A stretch of 64,000 nucleotides of DNA from Stenotrophomonas sp. UBA2629. GTDB lineage: Bacteria > Pseudomonadota > Gammaproteobacteria > Xanthomonadales > Xanthomonadaceae. A program made the position numbers and the translations under genes. The DNA is taken from positions 1 to 64,000 of the forward strand of contig DEOB01000008.1 of the NCBI GenBank assembly GCA_002359895.1. Direction: 5' to 3'. The stretch's first letter is position 1; each line of letters opens with the position of its first letter. Below the pieces are notes generated by a model, which made no database searches, was not told the DNA's origin, and saw only the letters and a list, made by a program, of their open reading frames with translations. Below, piece by piece: positions 8,224 to 17,963 of this stretch.

Positions 8224-11118
8224 ATGACGTCGTTACCGTTACGCACGCACCGCCTCACCCTCGCCGTCCAGATTTCACTGCTGTGCTTTCTGCCCGCCGT
8301 CGCCTCGGCACAGGCCACCACCGAAGGCAGCGCAAGAACGCTGGACACCGTCCAGGTCACCGGCAGCCGCATCAAAAAGGCCGAGCTGGAAACCCAGGTG
8401 CCGGTCCAGGTACTCACCCGCGAAGCCATCGACCGCACCGGCTATACGTCGGTGGCCGACGTGGTGCAGCACCTCACTGCCAGCGGTGCTTCACTGAGCA
8501 CCAAGCTCAACTCCAGCGGCAACTTCGGCTTTCCGCCCGACGGCGGTGGCGTGGGTGCCGGCGCGGCCACGGTGGATCTGCGCCACCTCGGCTCCAAGCG
8601 CGTGCTGGTACTGGTGGATGGCATCCGCTGGGTGAATGAATCCTCCGGCTCGGGCGTGGGCTCGTCGGTGGACTTGAACACCATTCCCTTGGCGCTGGTG
8701 GAGCGCATTGAAGTGCTGGAGGACGGCGCCTCGTCGATCTACGGCTCCGACGCCATTGCCGGTGTGGTGAACATCATCACCAAGAAGGGCGCCGACGGCG
8801 GCCATATCGAAGTGCAGTACGGCGACTACAACCTCAAGGGTGGCGACACCACCAGTGTGGACATGAGTTTCGGCAAGAGCGGCGAACGTGCGCAGTGGAT
8901 CGTGGGTGCGTCGTGGTTCAAGCAGAAAGAGATTTCCTCGCGGGAATACAAATGGGCGATGGAGCCGGTGCCGGGCACCGGCCTGGCCAACGGCAGCTCG
9001 GCCACGCCACAGGGGCGGTTGGTGTTTGCCGACCCCAGCGGTAAAACCTACAACATCACCTCCAACACTGGCATCACCAGCCCGGTGTTCGACCCCAGCC
9101 AAGCCGCCTGCTCCGACGGCAATGTCGGCCCCCGCACCGACGACTATCACTGCTTCGGCACACCCGACCGCTACAACTTCGCGCCCAACAACCTGCTGCT
9201 CACTCCCAACGAGCGCAAATCTGTGTTCGGCCAGGTGCGTTTCGAATTCACTCCCAACGTGAGCGGTTGGTTCCGTGGCCTGTACAGCGAGCGCGAGTCC
9301 GCCAACCAGGCCGCGCCGGAGCCGTTCTTCCTTGGCACCGATGCCGGCGTTTACAACGACTGGGCTGAAACCAAACTGGTGATTTCGGCCAACAATCCGT
9401 ACAACCCGTTCGGCTTTGACCTGACCACCATGGGCAGCGATCCGAACCTGTTCCTGATCGGCCGCCGCCCGGTGGAAGGCGGCCCACGCCGCTACGAGCA
9501 GGAAGTGAAAACCTGGTACGCCGCCGCCGGGCTGGATGGTGCGTTCGAGGTCAACCAGCGCACCTGGAACTGGGACATCAACGCGATGACCAGTGAAAGC
9601 AAGGCCACCCAGACCAACACCGGCAGCTACAACATCAAGCACATCAACCAGGCTCTGGGTGACCCGGCCGCGTGTGCCGCCATTGCCGGTTGCGTACCGC
9701 TGAACATCTTCGGTGGCCCCGGCACCATCACCCCGGAGATGCTGGCGTGGATCTCGCCATTGGTACGCGACCGCAGCAAGAACACGCTGAGCCAGGCGTC
9801 GGCCAACATCACCGGCGAGCTGTTCGACATGTGGGCCGGGCCGTTGTCGTTCGCCGCTGGTGGCGAGTGGCGCCGCTACAAAGGCGAGTATCACCCCGAC
9901 CCGATCACCATTGCCGGCGAGTACAACGGCGTGCCCTCGGGTGTGACGGTTGGCAGTTATTCGGTGAAGGAAGCGTATGCCGAATTCGACATTCCACTGG
10001 CGCGCGGTGGCTTTTGGGGCAAGAGCCTGGACATGAGCATCGCTGGCCGTTACTCGGACTACTCCACCTTCGGCGGCACCAGCACCGGCAAGATCGGCCT
10101 GCGTTGGCAACCGGCGGACGAACTGCTGCTGCGCATGTCCTATGCGGAGGGTTTCCGCGCACCGTCCATCGGTGAGTTGTACGGCACCCTCAGCCGCTTC
10201 GATGCCACGCTGGTGGACCCGTGCAACAACGCCGCATCCACCACACCCAAATGCGTGGCCGATGGCGTACCGCCGGGTTACGAGCAGGCCAATCCGCAGA
10301 TTTCTGTAGTGACAGCCGGCAACCGTGACCTGGAGCCGGAAGAAAGCCGCTCCTTCATGGCCGGCTTTGTATGGAGCCCGGGCTGGGCGGTGGACAGCAG
10401 TTGGGCCAGCAAACTGGACCTGGGCGTGACCTTCTACCGGCACACGATTGACGGCGCCATCCAGGCACCGGATGCGCAGTCGATCATGGACCGTTGCATC
10501 GACACCCGCGACGCAACGGCCTGCGCCAGCTACACGCGCAACGACCGTGGCCAGATCACCCGCTTCGAGGACATCCTGGCCAACCTGGGCACCATCAACA
10601 CCAGCGGTTGGGATTTCACCGCGCACTGGCTGTTGCCGGAGACCGGCTGGGGCCAGCTGGGCTTTGACTGGAAATCCACCTGGGTGACGCGCTACGAGCT
10701 CATCAACGAATCCGGCCAGGCCGAGCCCAAGGAGCCGGGCGTGGAAGTCAACGACAGCGCCATTCCGGAATGGACCTCGACGCTGACCACCAACTGGGAT
10801 TTCCGCAACTGGAACGCCAACTGGACGATGCGCTACATCGACCGCCTGAAAGAACGCTGCGCCGGCGCCAGGGATTTCGCCATCTGCACCGACAGCGTTG
10901 CCAATGCGCATTGGCTGGGCGCCACCACGTATCACGACGCGCAGGTGAGTTGGCGCACCGACGCGTGGATGAAAGGCGTCAAGGTCACCGTCGGCGTGAA
11001 CAACGTATTCGACAAGAACCCGCCCATCTGCCTGAGCTGCACGCTCAACGGCTACGACCCGGGCACCTATGACCTGCCGGGCCGTTACACCTACGCCAAA
11101 CTCAGCATGGATTTCTGA
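8224..11118 (+). CDS. TonB-dependent outer-membrane receptor
   Basis: A 964-residue outer-membrane transporter. A signal peptide (to about SAQA at 29) is followed by a TonB-box-like LDTVQVTGSRIKK segment, a plug domain (ADVVQHL, VLVLVDGIRWV, IEVLEDGASSIYGSDAIAGVVNIITKK in pieces) and a long beta-barrel that ends in phenylalanine (KLSMDF), the usual outer-membrane insertion signal. AGGAG lies close upstream of ATG 8224. Extracellular loops contain several cysteine pairs. The subfamily resembles the large carbohydrate/peptide-type receptors common in Xanthomonadaceae, but no sugar or iron genes are adjacent, so the ligand is unknown. A strong terminator follows. Confidence 0.92.
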   Translation: MTSLPLRTHRLTLAVQISLLCFLPAVASAQATTEGSARTLDTVQVTGSRIKKAELETQVPVQVLTREAIDRTGYTSVADVVQHLTASGASLSTKLNSSGNFGFPPDGGGVGAGAATVDLRHLGSKRVLVLVDGIRWVNESSGSGVGSSVDLNTIPLALVERIEVLEDGASSIYGSDAIAGVVNIITKKGADGGHIEVQYGDYNLKGGDTTSVDMSFGKSGERAQWIVGASWFKQKEISSREYKWAMEPVPGTGLANGSSATPQGRLVFADPSGKTYNITSNTGITSPVFDPSQAACSDGNVGPRTDDYHCFGTPDRYNFAPNNLLLTPNERKSVFGQVRFEFTPNVSGWFRGLYSERESANQAAPEPFFLGTDAGVYNDWAETKLVISANNPYNPFGFDLTTMGSDPNLFLIGRRPVEGGPRRYEQEVKTWYAAAGLDGAFEVNQRTWNWDINAMTSESKATQTNTGSYNIKHINQALGDPAACAAIAGCVPLNIFGGPGTITPEMLAWISPLVRDRSKNTLSQASANITGELFDMWAGPLSFAAGGEWRRYKGEYHPDPITIAGEYNGVPSGVTVGSYSVKEAYAEFDIPLARGGFWGKSLDMSIAGRYSDYSTFGGTSTGKIGLRWQPADELLLRMSYAEGFRAPSIGELYGTLSRFDATLVDPCNNAASTTPKCVADGVPPGYEQANPQISVVTAGNRDLEPEESRSFMAGFVWSPGWAVDSSWASKLDLGVTFYRHTIDGAIQAPDAQSIMDRCIDTRDATACASYTRNDRGQITRFEDILANLGTINTSGWDFTAHWLLPETGWGQLGFDWKSTWVTRYELINESGQAEPKEPGVEVNDSAIPEWTSTLTTNWDFRNWNANWTMRYIDRLKERCAGARDFAICTDSVANAHWLGATTYHDAQVSWRTDAWMKGVKVTVGVNNVFDKNPPICLSCTLNGYDPGTYDLPGRYTYAKLSMDF

Positions 11119-11142
11119 GCGGCGGTTTCAATCGCAGGAAAT

Positions 11143-11172
11143 GACGAAGGGAGCCACTTGGCTCCCTTCGTC
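11143..11172. terminator. Rho-independent terminator after the TonB receptor
   Basis: A perfect 13-bp inverted repeat (GACGAAGGGAGCC and its complement) with an ACTT loop, followed by TTTCT. It lies between the receptor and the convergent MAPEG gene and could serve both. Confidence 0.85.
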
Positions 11173-11199
11173 TTTCTGCCGCTGTGCAGAATCTGATGC

Positions 11200-11577
11200 T
11201 CAGCGCGTGACCGCACCGATCAGGGCCATCACCAGCAATGCGATCACCGGCAACATCGACAAACCGAAACCCAGACCACGGCTGGCCGGTGCACGGATAT
11301 AAGCGCGCCAGTAAATGAAGCGGCCGACCAGATAGACCGCACCGATAGCGGCCACCCATTGCGCCGGCCAGAATCGCGCGGCAACAAACAGGGCCGGCAG
11401 CAATGCCACCATCAATTCCAGCGTGTTCATCTGCACACGGTAAGCGCGCTCGAAGTTTTCATGGCCGGTAACCGCCGGCGCCTTCACACCGAAACGGCCG
11501 CGCGCACGTCCCACCTGCACGATGAAATACAGGTACTGCAGCACGACCAACATGGCGACGAGTTCTACGTAATGCAT
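11200..11577 (-). CDS. MAPEG-family membrane protein
   Basis: A 125-residue protein with four hydrophobic segments. The central HENFERAYRVQMNTLELM segment, with its ERxxRVQxNTLE pattern, is the signature of the MAPEG superfamily, which includes microsomal glutathione transferase and related eicosanoid enzymes. Bacterial members are inner-membrane proteins, often with glutathione-dependent or unknown activity. ATG 11577 begins directly at the first membrane segment. It lies convergent to the receptor gene and is separated from jetC by 500 bases of repeats. Confidence 0.85.
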   Translation of the reverse strand: MHYVELVAMLVVLQYLYFIVQVGRARGRFGVKAPAVTGHENFERAYRVQMNTLELMVALLPALFVAARFWPAQWVAAIGAVYLVGRFIYWRAYIRAPASRGLGFGLSMLPVIALLVMALIGAVTR

Positions 11578-12089
11578 GATGAGTTCCCTGAATGTTTGGG
11601 TGGACTTTAGCCCCTGCCCGTTTGTCTGCCTATCGACAGACGATTGCTACGCGGGATGGGGAGAGACTGTGTGGTCTGGGAAGGGCTGTGCGGACTGCAA
11701 GCGTGAGGTGCATGCATTTCGAGCTTTTGCTTCTTTTGCTTTTGCTTGAAGCCCTTTTCCCGTACACGGCAGAAGGGTTGGAATGAGGGCGCTCTTAAAG
11801 CTTCCCCCCATCCGCCCTGCGGGCACCTTCCCCCGCAGGCGGGAGAAGGGAGCTGCCCAGGCACTTGGCACGCTTTGGCTTTGGCTTTGGCCCTTCTCCC
11901 GTTCACGGGAGAAGGGTTGGGATGAGGGTGCTCTTAAAAGCTTCCCCCATCCGCCCTGCGGGCACCTTCCCCCGCAAGCGGGAGAAAGGATGAAACCGCG
12001 CACTCCGCCCCTGCACCTGCACCTGCACCTGCATCTGCATCTGCATCTGCATCTGCATCAAGGAGAACTCTCGTTCTCCCGTTGCGCCA
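11578..12089. repeat. Repeat-filled gap: paired hairpin repeats and a hexamer tract
   Basis: Two long near-identical segments (about 11752-11852 and 11889-11988) each contain two hairpin units: a CTTTTCCCGT..ACGG(C/G)AGAAGGG unit, then a CCATCCGCCCTGCGGGCACC unit followed by an inverted CCCCCGC/GCGGGAG core. Eight tandem hexamers follow at 12011-12058 (three CTGCAC, five CTGCAT). A small GGAGAAC/GTTCTCC hairpin lies at 12062-12079, just past the jetC stop. I see no gene here. Confidence 0.75.
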
Positions 12090-15000
12090 TCACTCGGTGA
12101 CGTTGGCTTTCGTGCGGACTTTTGCGGTGGGTTTGGCTTTGGTCGCCGTCTTTGCTGCTTTCTTCACCACTACAGGCTTTGCGTCTTCCGGTGCTTCAAC
12201 CGTTACCGGCTGAGCCACGGCCTGCGTCGCATCAATCAGCACTTCTGCCGTGGCAATCTCCGCTTCCACTTCTGGTGCAGTGTCTTCGGCCTGCGGTGCC
12301 TGCTTGGCGGCTTGGTCTGCATCTTCCTGCGCGCGAGCTGCCGCGCCGCGTGCGCGGGCCGGCAGCTTCAGGCGGTTGGCTTCGTCGTCGTATTCGATCA
12401 ACAACACGCCGGAATCATGACGGCCGCTGATCTCGACAAAACACGCGCCGCCGATGAACGGCTCCAGCGTCATCACCGACTTCAACGGGGTGGCCACCAC
12501 CATCTGGAAACCGAAGTTCTCGAAGATGTTCATCGCCAATGCGGTGAATTCGTTGTCGGCCTTGTCGAAGGCTTCGTCCAGCACCACAGCCGCGTAACGC
12601 GGTAGTTCGCCGTCTTCACCACCGAGCTGGTAACGCAGTGCGGCAGCCAGACACGTGGTGGCCAGCTTCTGCCGCTGACCACCGGATTTACCGGCGCCGC
12701 TGCGATAGATCTCCACCTGCTCGCGCGTCTGCGCATCCAGCTCGACGCCGAAGAACTCCACATGCTGGCGCACATCCAGCACCTGCTCACGCCAACGGCG
12801 CAGCTCCGGTTCCTGTGCGCCCAGACGACGCACCAGATCACGCAACACATTGAACTGTGTCTCGGCCAACGAGCGGTCTTCAGTCTGCTGATGGGTCAAT
12901 ACCGCGCGCAACTGCAGCTGGAAATCCTGCACTTCCGGCAAGCGGCGATCACTGACATCAATGGCCAGCACCGTGCCACGGTTGAACGCCACCTGTTCCA
13001 GCGAGGCGTTGACCTCGTCCATGCGCTGCTTGATCGCTTTATGCGCTTCAGCGGTGTGACGCTGCAGCGCCAGCAGGTTGTTCTTGCTCTGTGTCTGCAG
13101 CAGGTCGAAGAAGCGGCCTTCGTGACGCGGCAAGCCATCGCTTTCCAAACGCTGCAGACGCGCGAGGAAATCATCGGCGCTGCTCAGCGACACGGTGAAG
13201 TCACCCGAATCTTCCGGCCACTGCTGGCAATACTTACGGAAGCAGTCCAGCAGATGCTGGGTGAGCTTGGCATCGCGGCTTTGGCTTTGCCCCAACTCTT
13301 CGCCCAGCCCGCGCTCGATCACGCGGAAGTGGCTTTCCAAGGTATCCAGATTGAAACCCGGCAGCGCCTGCAAACGCTCGCCCAGGCCTTCGCGCTGCGC
13401 TTCGGTCAGCGGCGTGCTGGCCACACGCGCGGTGCCGTTATCGCGCTGCTGTTCCAGGCGCACACGTTCGCGCGACAGCTGCGCGCGTTCCAGGCGCACA
13501 TCTTCGTAAGTACGTTTTGCAAGATCACGCAGGCCACGGGTCAGTTCGATCTGTTGGCCAACACGCGCCAGCGCGTTGTCACCTTCGCGCAGGTCAGTGA
13601 GCTGTTCGTCGATGTCGCTCAGGCGTTGCAGGCGCGGGCCAAGATCAATCTCGTCCCAGTCACGCTCCACCAGCACGCGCGCGGCCAGCTGCTTTTCCTG
13701 TCCGCTTTCGCGCTGCTTGCGCAGCATGGCGACGTCAGCCTCGCTGCGTGCGATGCGCTGTGCCAGTTCCTGGCCTTCGCGTTCGAACACGCGGCGCTTG
13801 TCGCGGTTGTCGTGGCCCAGCATCCAACGCTTGCGGTCGTTGACGGCGTGGCGGTCGTCCTTTTCGTAACGGTCGCCGGGGTGCTTGATCTGGCCTTCGC
13901 GGGTGAGCGCGCGGTCTTCGTTGCGCAGCTGGGCAGCATTCTCGACACAGGTGTAATCGAAGCGACGCAGCAACTCGTTGTAAACCCAATCACCAAAGGC
14001 GTGGTCACGCAGCTGCAGCTTGTGGATCAGCGAACGCTTCTCCGGCTCGCGGGCATGCAGCAGCTCGTTGTCGCGCACGCGGAAGTACACCAGCTTGGTG
14101 CCCAGGTGCGTGCGGTTGGCCCATTCCGCCACTTGGCTGTGGTGCTTTTCGTCCACCAACAGCGACTGTGCAAAACCGTGCAACACGCGCTCAATGGCGC
14201 CGCGCCAACCAATCTGGTCTTCGCGCACCTGGATCAGCTCACCGACAAACGGCAGCACCGACTCGGACAGACCGGTGTCTTCGCACAACCGCATGCGCAT
14301 CTGCTGCAGCGGTGCCGGGATGGAGCTGGGCGCGGACTTCAGCGAATCCAGCTCCACACGCAACGCGGCGAAACGCTTTTCGTCATCGCGACGCTCGGCC
14401 ATGCGCTCGGCGATGGCGTCGTCCACGGTGCCGGCGCCATCGCGGCTGCCGTCGATCAAGCTACGCGCCTGCTCCACCTGCTCGGAGAACACGCTGGCGG
14501 TATCGGCCAGCGCCATGCCCAGCTGACGGCATGCGCTTTCCAATTGTTTGCGACGACGTGCGCGCTCTTCGATCTCGCGTTCGACGCGGGTGCGCTCGCG
14601 TTCGAGCTCTTCGATGCGCTCGCCGCCCTGCTCGCGCTGCTGGCGCTCCAGTTCAACCAGCTTCTGCTCGTGGTTGTCCAACGCCTGACGGCGTTGGCCT
14701 TCTTCGCCCATCAGACCGCGGTCGATGACATCCACTTCGCGCATGCGCTCGTTGACCAGCTCCAGCCGCGTTTCTTCGCGGTAGCCGTCAATGCCGATCT
14801 GAAGGTCGCGCAGGTTGGCCACACCTTTGCGCAGCTCGGTGAGGTCGTGGTGGAACTCGCGCGCCGGCGTCAGCGTTTCCACCTGACGGCGCGCGGTGAC
14901 CACAGCATGATGCGCGCCATCCAGCTCGGAGAAGTCTTCAACCAGACGATCAGCGGCTTCAAACGTGCGCGGCTCTTCCAGCATGAAGCCACGCAGGAAC

Positions 15001-15710
15001 GCGTTGAGGTCGCCCAGGTTTTTTGCCGACTGCGTTTTGTGCAGCAGGCGCAGCGCCATGTCGTTGCCGATGCCCAGCAGATGACGGAAGCGCTCGGCAT
15101 AACCGGCGAAGCTGTCGAAGTGCGCGACATCCTCGCTCAGCCGCAGACGCAGCTTGCGTAGATCCAGATCGAAGCCTTCCAGTTCGGTCAGGTCAAAGCG
15201 ACGCGGTATCACCATGTAGTGCTTGCGCACGTCGTTGGCCGAGGTGCCCGCGCCGTTCACCCAGAACATGCGCACGATGGACACCGCTTCGCCGCGTGCG
15301 TTGTGGTATTCCAGTGCCAACGCGGTCCAGGTGGCGCCCTTGCGCAGATACTGGGTGGCGATTTCGCCGGACTCGCTGTCCTGCTGGTCGGCCCATGCGC
15401 CGCGCACATACGACACCAGCGAACGGTCGCGCCCGGAACGTTCGGCTTCACGCGCGGCGGCGTTGAAGTCAACGATGCTCGGCGGCGTCAGCAGCGCGCT
15501 CATGCCGTCGAGCAACGTGGATTTGCCCGAGCCGGAGCGGCCGACAAACAGGAAGCCGCGCTCGGCGATCGGCACTTCGGTCAGGCCGGAGAACGTCCCC
15601 CAGTTGAGCACCTGCAGGCGGCGCATGCGGAACTGGTTTGCGCGGGCATCGCTGGCCGGGTCGTTGAACAACGCGGCAGCGGGGAGCAGGGTTTGGGTGG
15701 TCGTTTCCAT
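12090..15710 (-). CDS. jetC: JetC/MksB-like SMC-type ATPase of a Wadjet-family condensin
   Basis: A 1206-residue ATPase. The N-terminal Walker A (GRSGSGKSTLLDG) and the C-terminal pair (SGGQRQKLATTCLAAAL signature, AAVVLDEAFDKAD Walker B) bracket long coiled coils rich in Glu, Arg and Gln, the layout of SMC-like JetC/MksB (COG4913) proteins. These dimerise and, with JetA and JetB, extrude DNA loops. ATG 15710 has GAAGG nine bases upstream; the ATG at 15719 would overlap that site. The last 95 or so residues are an unusual tail: an acidic/alanine stretch, then a lysine- and alanine-rich end. The gene follows jetA and jetB closely. No jetD is adjacent. Confidence 0.88.
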   Translation of the reverse strand: METTTQTLLPAAALFNDPASDARANQFRMRRLQVLNWGTFSGLTEVPIAERGFLFVGRSGSGKSTLLDGMSALLTPPSIVDFNAAAREAERSGRDRSLVSYVRGAWADQQDSESGEIATQYLRKGATWTALALEYHNARGEAVSIVRMFWVNGAGTSANDVRKHYMVIPRRFDLTELEGFDLDLRKLRLRLSEDVAHFDSFAGYAERFRHLLGIGNDMALRLLHKTQSAKNLGDLNAFLRGFMLEEPRTFEAADRLVEDFSELDGAHHAVVTARRQVETLTPAREFHHDLTELRKGVANLRDLQIGIDGYREETRLELVNERMREVDVIDRGLMGEEGQRRQALDNHEQKLVELERQQREQGGERIEELERERTRVEREIEERARRRKQLESACRQLGMALADTASVFSEQVEQARSLIDGSRDGAGTVDDAIAERMAERRDDEKRFAALRVELDSLKSAPSSIPAPLQQMRMRLCEDTGLSESVLPFVGELIQVREDQIGWRGAIERVLHGFAQSLLVDEKHHSQVAEWANRTHLGTKLVYFRVRDNELLHAREPEKRSLIHKLQLRDHAFGDWVYNELLRRFDYTCVENAAQLRNEDRALTREGQIKHPGDRYEKDDRHAVNDRKRWMLGHDNRDKRRVFEREGQELAQRIARSEADVAMLRKQRESGQEKQLAARVLVERDWDEIDLGPRLQRLSDIDEQLTDLREGDNALARVGQQIELTRGLRDLAKRTYEDVRLERAQLSRERVRLEQQRDNGTARVASTPLTEAQREGLGERLQALPGFNLDTLESHFRVIERGLGEELGQSQSRDAKLTQHLLDCFRKYCQQWPEDSGDFTVSLSSADDFLARLQRLESDGLPRHEGRFFDLLQTQSKNNLLALQRHTAEAHKAIKQRMDEVNASLEQVAFNRGTVLAIDVSDRRLPEVQDFQLQLRAVLTHQQTEDRSLAETQFNVLRDLVRRLGAQEPELRRWREQVLDVRQHVEFFGVELDAQTREQVEIYRSGAGKSGGQRQKLATTCLAAALRYQLGGEDGELPRYAAVVLDEAFDKADNEFTALAMNIFENFGFQMVVATPLKSVMTLEPFIGGACFVEISGRHDSGVLLIEYDDEANRLKLPARARGAAARAQEDADQAAKQAPQAEDTAPEVEAEIATAEVLIDATQAVAQPVTVEAPEDAKPVVVKKAAKTATKAKPTAKVRTKANVTE

Positions 15711-15780
15711 GCGGCTCATCCTTCAACCGCCGCGCGGTGCGCAGCGGCGGAAAACACAATTGGGGCGACGCGCGCAGGCG

Positions 15781-16485
15781 TCATTCGTCGGCGTCGTCGC
15801 TGACGGTTTCAACGGCTTCAACTGCGCCACCGTCGCGCAACTGGCGATAGGCATCGGCCAGCACCTGCACGTCTTCGGCCGAGAACAGCAGCTTCAGCGC
15901 AGGTGAGATTTCGTAGCGGTCCTCGCTGCCGCGCAGCTTGGACAGCAGCTGGTTCTCGCGCAGCTTGGCGATGGCCGCGCTCACGCGCTTGCCGTAGCCG
16001 GCCTGGTCGGTGGAGACATTCTTCTGGTAGATGCTCATCGCCTCGACCAGTTGCAGCTCTTCCACCACCGCGCGTTCGCCGCGCGTGTCGGCCTCGGCCA
16101 ACTGCTGGCGCAGGAACAACAACAGCACCGACTCAATGAAGGTCAGCGGCGCGCTGCGCAACAAGGTGGGCGAATCCAGCTCGGCGGTGTCGGCCTGACG
16201 GGTGAAGGCAATGCCGCCGTCACGGTCCAGCACCAGCTCCAGGAACAACTCGCTCAGCAGGCTGCGCACCGCATCTTCCTGGCGCAGCAATGCGGCCCAC
16301 TGCGCGGGCTGGCGCTGTGCATCGACACTGGGGCCGGCCAGCAACTGGCACAGCGCGCGGCGCGCTTCGGCCGGCAGCTTGCCGGTGTCGCCCAGGAACA
16401 AGGCGCCATCGGCCTTTACCACCGGCGGTGTTGCGACCGGTGCGGTGTCGGCTTCGTTTTCCAGCTCGGTCTCAGACCAGTTCAT
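15781..16485 (-). CDS. jetB: DUF4194 protein, JetB/MksE-like condensin subunit
   Basis: A 234-residue protein of the DUF4194 family, the MukE/MksE-like kite subunit (JetB) that bridges the kleisin and the DNA in Wadjet and MksBEF complexes. Family features are the LLLFLRQQLAEAD segment, the EAMSIYQKN motif and the winged-helix-like end with LLSKLRGSEDRYEISPALKLLFS. ATG 16485 has AAGGA about nine bases upstream and overlaps the last 14 bases of jetA, a sign of coupled translation. The short acidic C-terminus (VSDDADE) is ordinary for the family. Confidence 0.87.
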   Translation of the reverse strand: MNWSETELENEADTAPVATPPVVKADGALFLGDTGKLPAEARRALCQLLAGPSVDAQRQPAQWAALLRQEDAVRSLLSELFLELVLDRDGGIAFTRQADTAELDSPTLLRSAPLTFIESVLLLFLRQQLAEADTRGERAVVEELQLVEAMSIYQKNVSTDQAGYGKRVSAAIAKLRENQLLSKLRGSEDRYEISPALKLLFSAEDVQVLADAYRQLRDGGAVEAVETVSDDADE

Positions 16486-17941
16486 CGCGTCTTTCCTTGA
16501 GGAACCACACCAGCGGCACGCGTGCACGACGCAGCTTGCCGTCACCGCCGGTCCATTCCACGGTTTCCAGTTGATCGCGCACCACCATGCCGTGGCGGGT
16601 GCCGATGGAGAGATAGCCGATCACGCTGCCCAGGCCCTGCCGCGCTGGCCGCTCGCGCAGCACCTGCGCGATGGACAGCTGCGGGCGCGTGCCGAGCAGC
16701 ATGAACAGATTGTCTTTGAGGGTGCGCACGTCGATTTCCGACTGCGCGACCAGGTCGCCCACGCTGTCGAGCGAAATTTCCGCTGCCTCAGCCATGAAGA
16801 TGGACGTTTCCACCTGATGGCTGCGCGGGTCGTGCAGGCGCCATTGGCCGATGGAACGCAGCCGCGCTGACGACAGCGGCAGCACGAAGCCGGTCGCCGC
16901 CGTGGGCCGCACGTCATCACGCAACTGCAGCGCCTGGCCCTGGGCCTGCTTGAGCAGTTGGTTGAGGCGGCGCTGTTCCAGGTAGCCACGGCTCTGCACG
17001 AAGCCACGCAGGCTGCGTGCGAAATGCTGCATCACCTCGTGCACCAGGCCACCGCGTTCCAGCAGCGTGCTGGTGAAGTTGCGCAGGAAGTTGCGCTCGT
17101 TGCGGTCCAGCTTGCGGGTGAAACCGCGGTTGAGCACGGTGTCCAGCGCAGCGTCGAGTTCGGCGCTGCGCTGCGGATCGTTGAGCAGATCCCAGAACGC
17201 CTGGAAGCTGCGGCCGGCATCGGATTCGCCAATCACATCGACGCCGTTGAACAGGCGGTCGAGCACGTCACCGCGCGCGCCTTCATCATCAATGATGCGT
17301 TCGCGGAAACGGCGGTTGAGCTGCTCGAAATCATCACGCACGCGGCGGAAGTCTTCGGCCAGGTCATCCGCCAGACGGATCACATCGCGGGTGCGTTCCA
17401 GCGCGCGCTTGCCGTCCAGCGTGGACACCTTGCCGCTGGCGGCCTGGGCAATTTCAGCGTCGATGCGCTCACGCTCGGCACGCAGCGCGGCCAAGCGGGC
17501 TTCCGGGTCAGCCTCGGTCTGCTGCGCCAGCTGCGAAATCTGCTGCATGACCATGGCCAGGCGGCTTTCGGTCGCCAAGCTGGCGTTGTGCTCGACCCCG
17601 GCGATGAAGCGGATGGCCTGCACCGCTTGGCGCGACAGCTCGTATTCCTCTTCGCTGGCACCTTCAGGCAGGCGCCGCTCCAGCCAGCCCTGGGCCAGCC
17701 AGTAAGCGATGTAGGCCTGCGCGGTGCGTGGCAGCTCCACGTCCAGCTCGTCGGCGTTGAGCGCATCCAGCTGCTGCTGCAGGCGCTCGGCCAGGATCGA
17801 GCCGGGCACGCGCCGGTCCGCTTCCAGCAACAGGCCCTGCAACAACCCGATCAACACGGGCGCACGGTCGGAGGCCAGCAGTTTCCACAGCGGCTGCTCG
17901 CGCAGGCGCTGATAGCCGGCAATGCGTAGGGGATACTTCAT
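16472..17941 (-). CDS. jetA: DUF3375 protein, JetA/MksF-like kleisin
   Basis: A 489-residue protein of the DUF3375 family. JetA/MksF is the kleisin that joins the two ATPase heads and binds JetB. The central region (about 150-330) is helical and charged (DLAEDFRRVRDDFEQLNRRFRE), with a C-terminal winged-helix-like segment typical of kleisins. ATG 17941 is the first start that gives the family N-terminus; longer frames run into folE. It begins 22 bases after the folE stop, so folE-jetA-jetB-jetC may share one transcript. Assignment to the family is firm; whether the operon acts in plasmid defence or chromosome organisation is open. Confidence 0.87.
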   Translation of the reverse strand: MKYPLRIAGYQRLREQPLWKLLASDRAPVLIGLLQGLLLEADRRVPGSILAERLQQQLDALNADELDVELPRTAQAYIAYWLAQGWLERRLPEGASEEEYELSRQAVQAIRFIAGVEHNASLATESRLAMVMQQISQLAQQTEADPEARLAALRAERERIDAEIAQAASGKVSTLDGKRALERTRDVIRLADDLAEDFRRVRDDFEQLNRRFRERIIDDEGARGDVLDRLFNGVDVIGESDAGRSFQAFWDLLNDPQRSAELDAALDTVLNRGFTRKLDRNERNFLRNFTSTLLERGGLVHEVMQHFARSLRGFVQSRGYLEQRRLNQLLKQAQGQALQLRDDVRPTAATGFVLPLSSARLRSIGQWRLHDPRSHQVETSIFMAEAAEISLDSVGDLVAQSEIDVRTLKDNLFMLLGTRPQLSIAQVLRERPARQGLGSVIGYLSIGTRHGMVVRDQLETVEWTGGDGKLRRARVPLVWFLKERRDELV

Positions 17942-17963
17942 CGACAGCGCGCAGGTCCTTGGA

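Noticed and set aside
8491..10935. An 814-codon open frame antisense to the TonB receptor
   Set aside because: It is the high-GC shadow of a clear receptor gene, with His/Arg-rich low-meaning sequence and no domain.
11752..11988. The repeats here as a possible CRISPR array
   Set aside because: The units are palindromic hairpins, few in number and unequal, without regular unique spacers or cas genes.
12762..15161. A 799-codon plus-strand frame over jetC
   Set aside because: Antisense to the coiled-coil coding sequence; its composition mirrors JetC codon bias.
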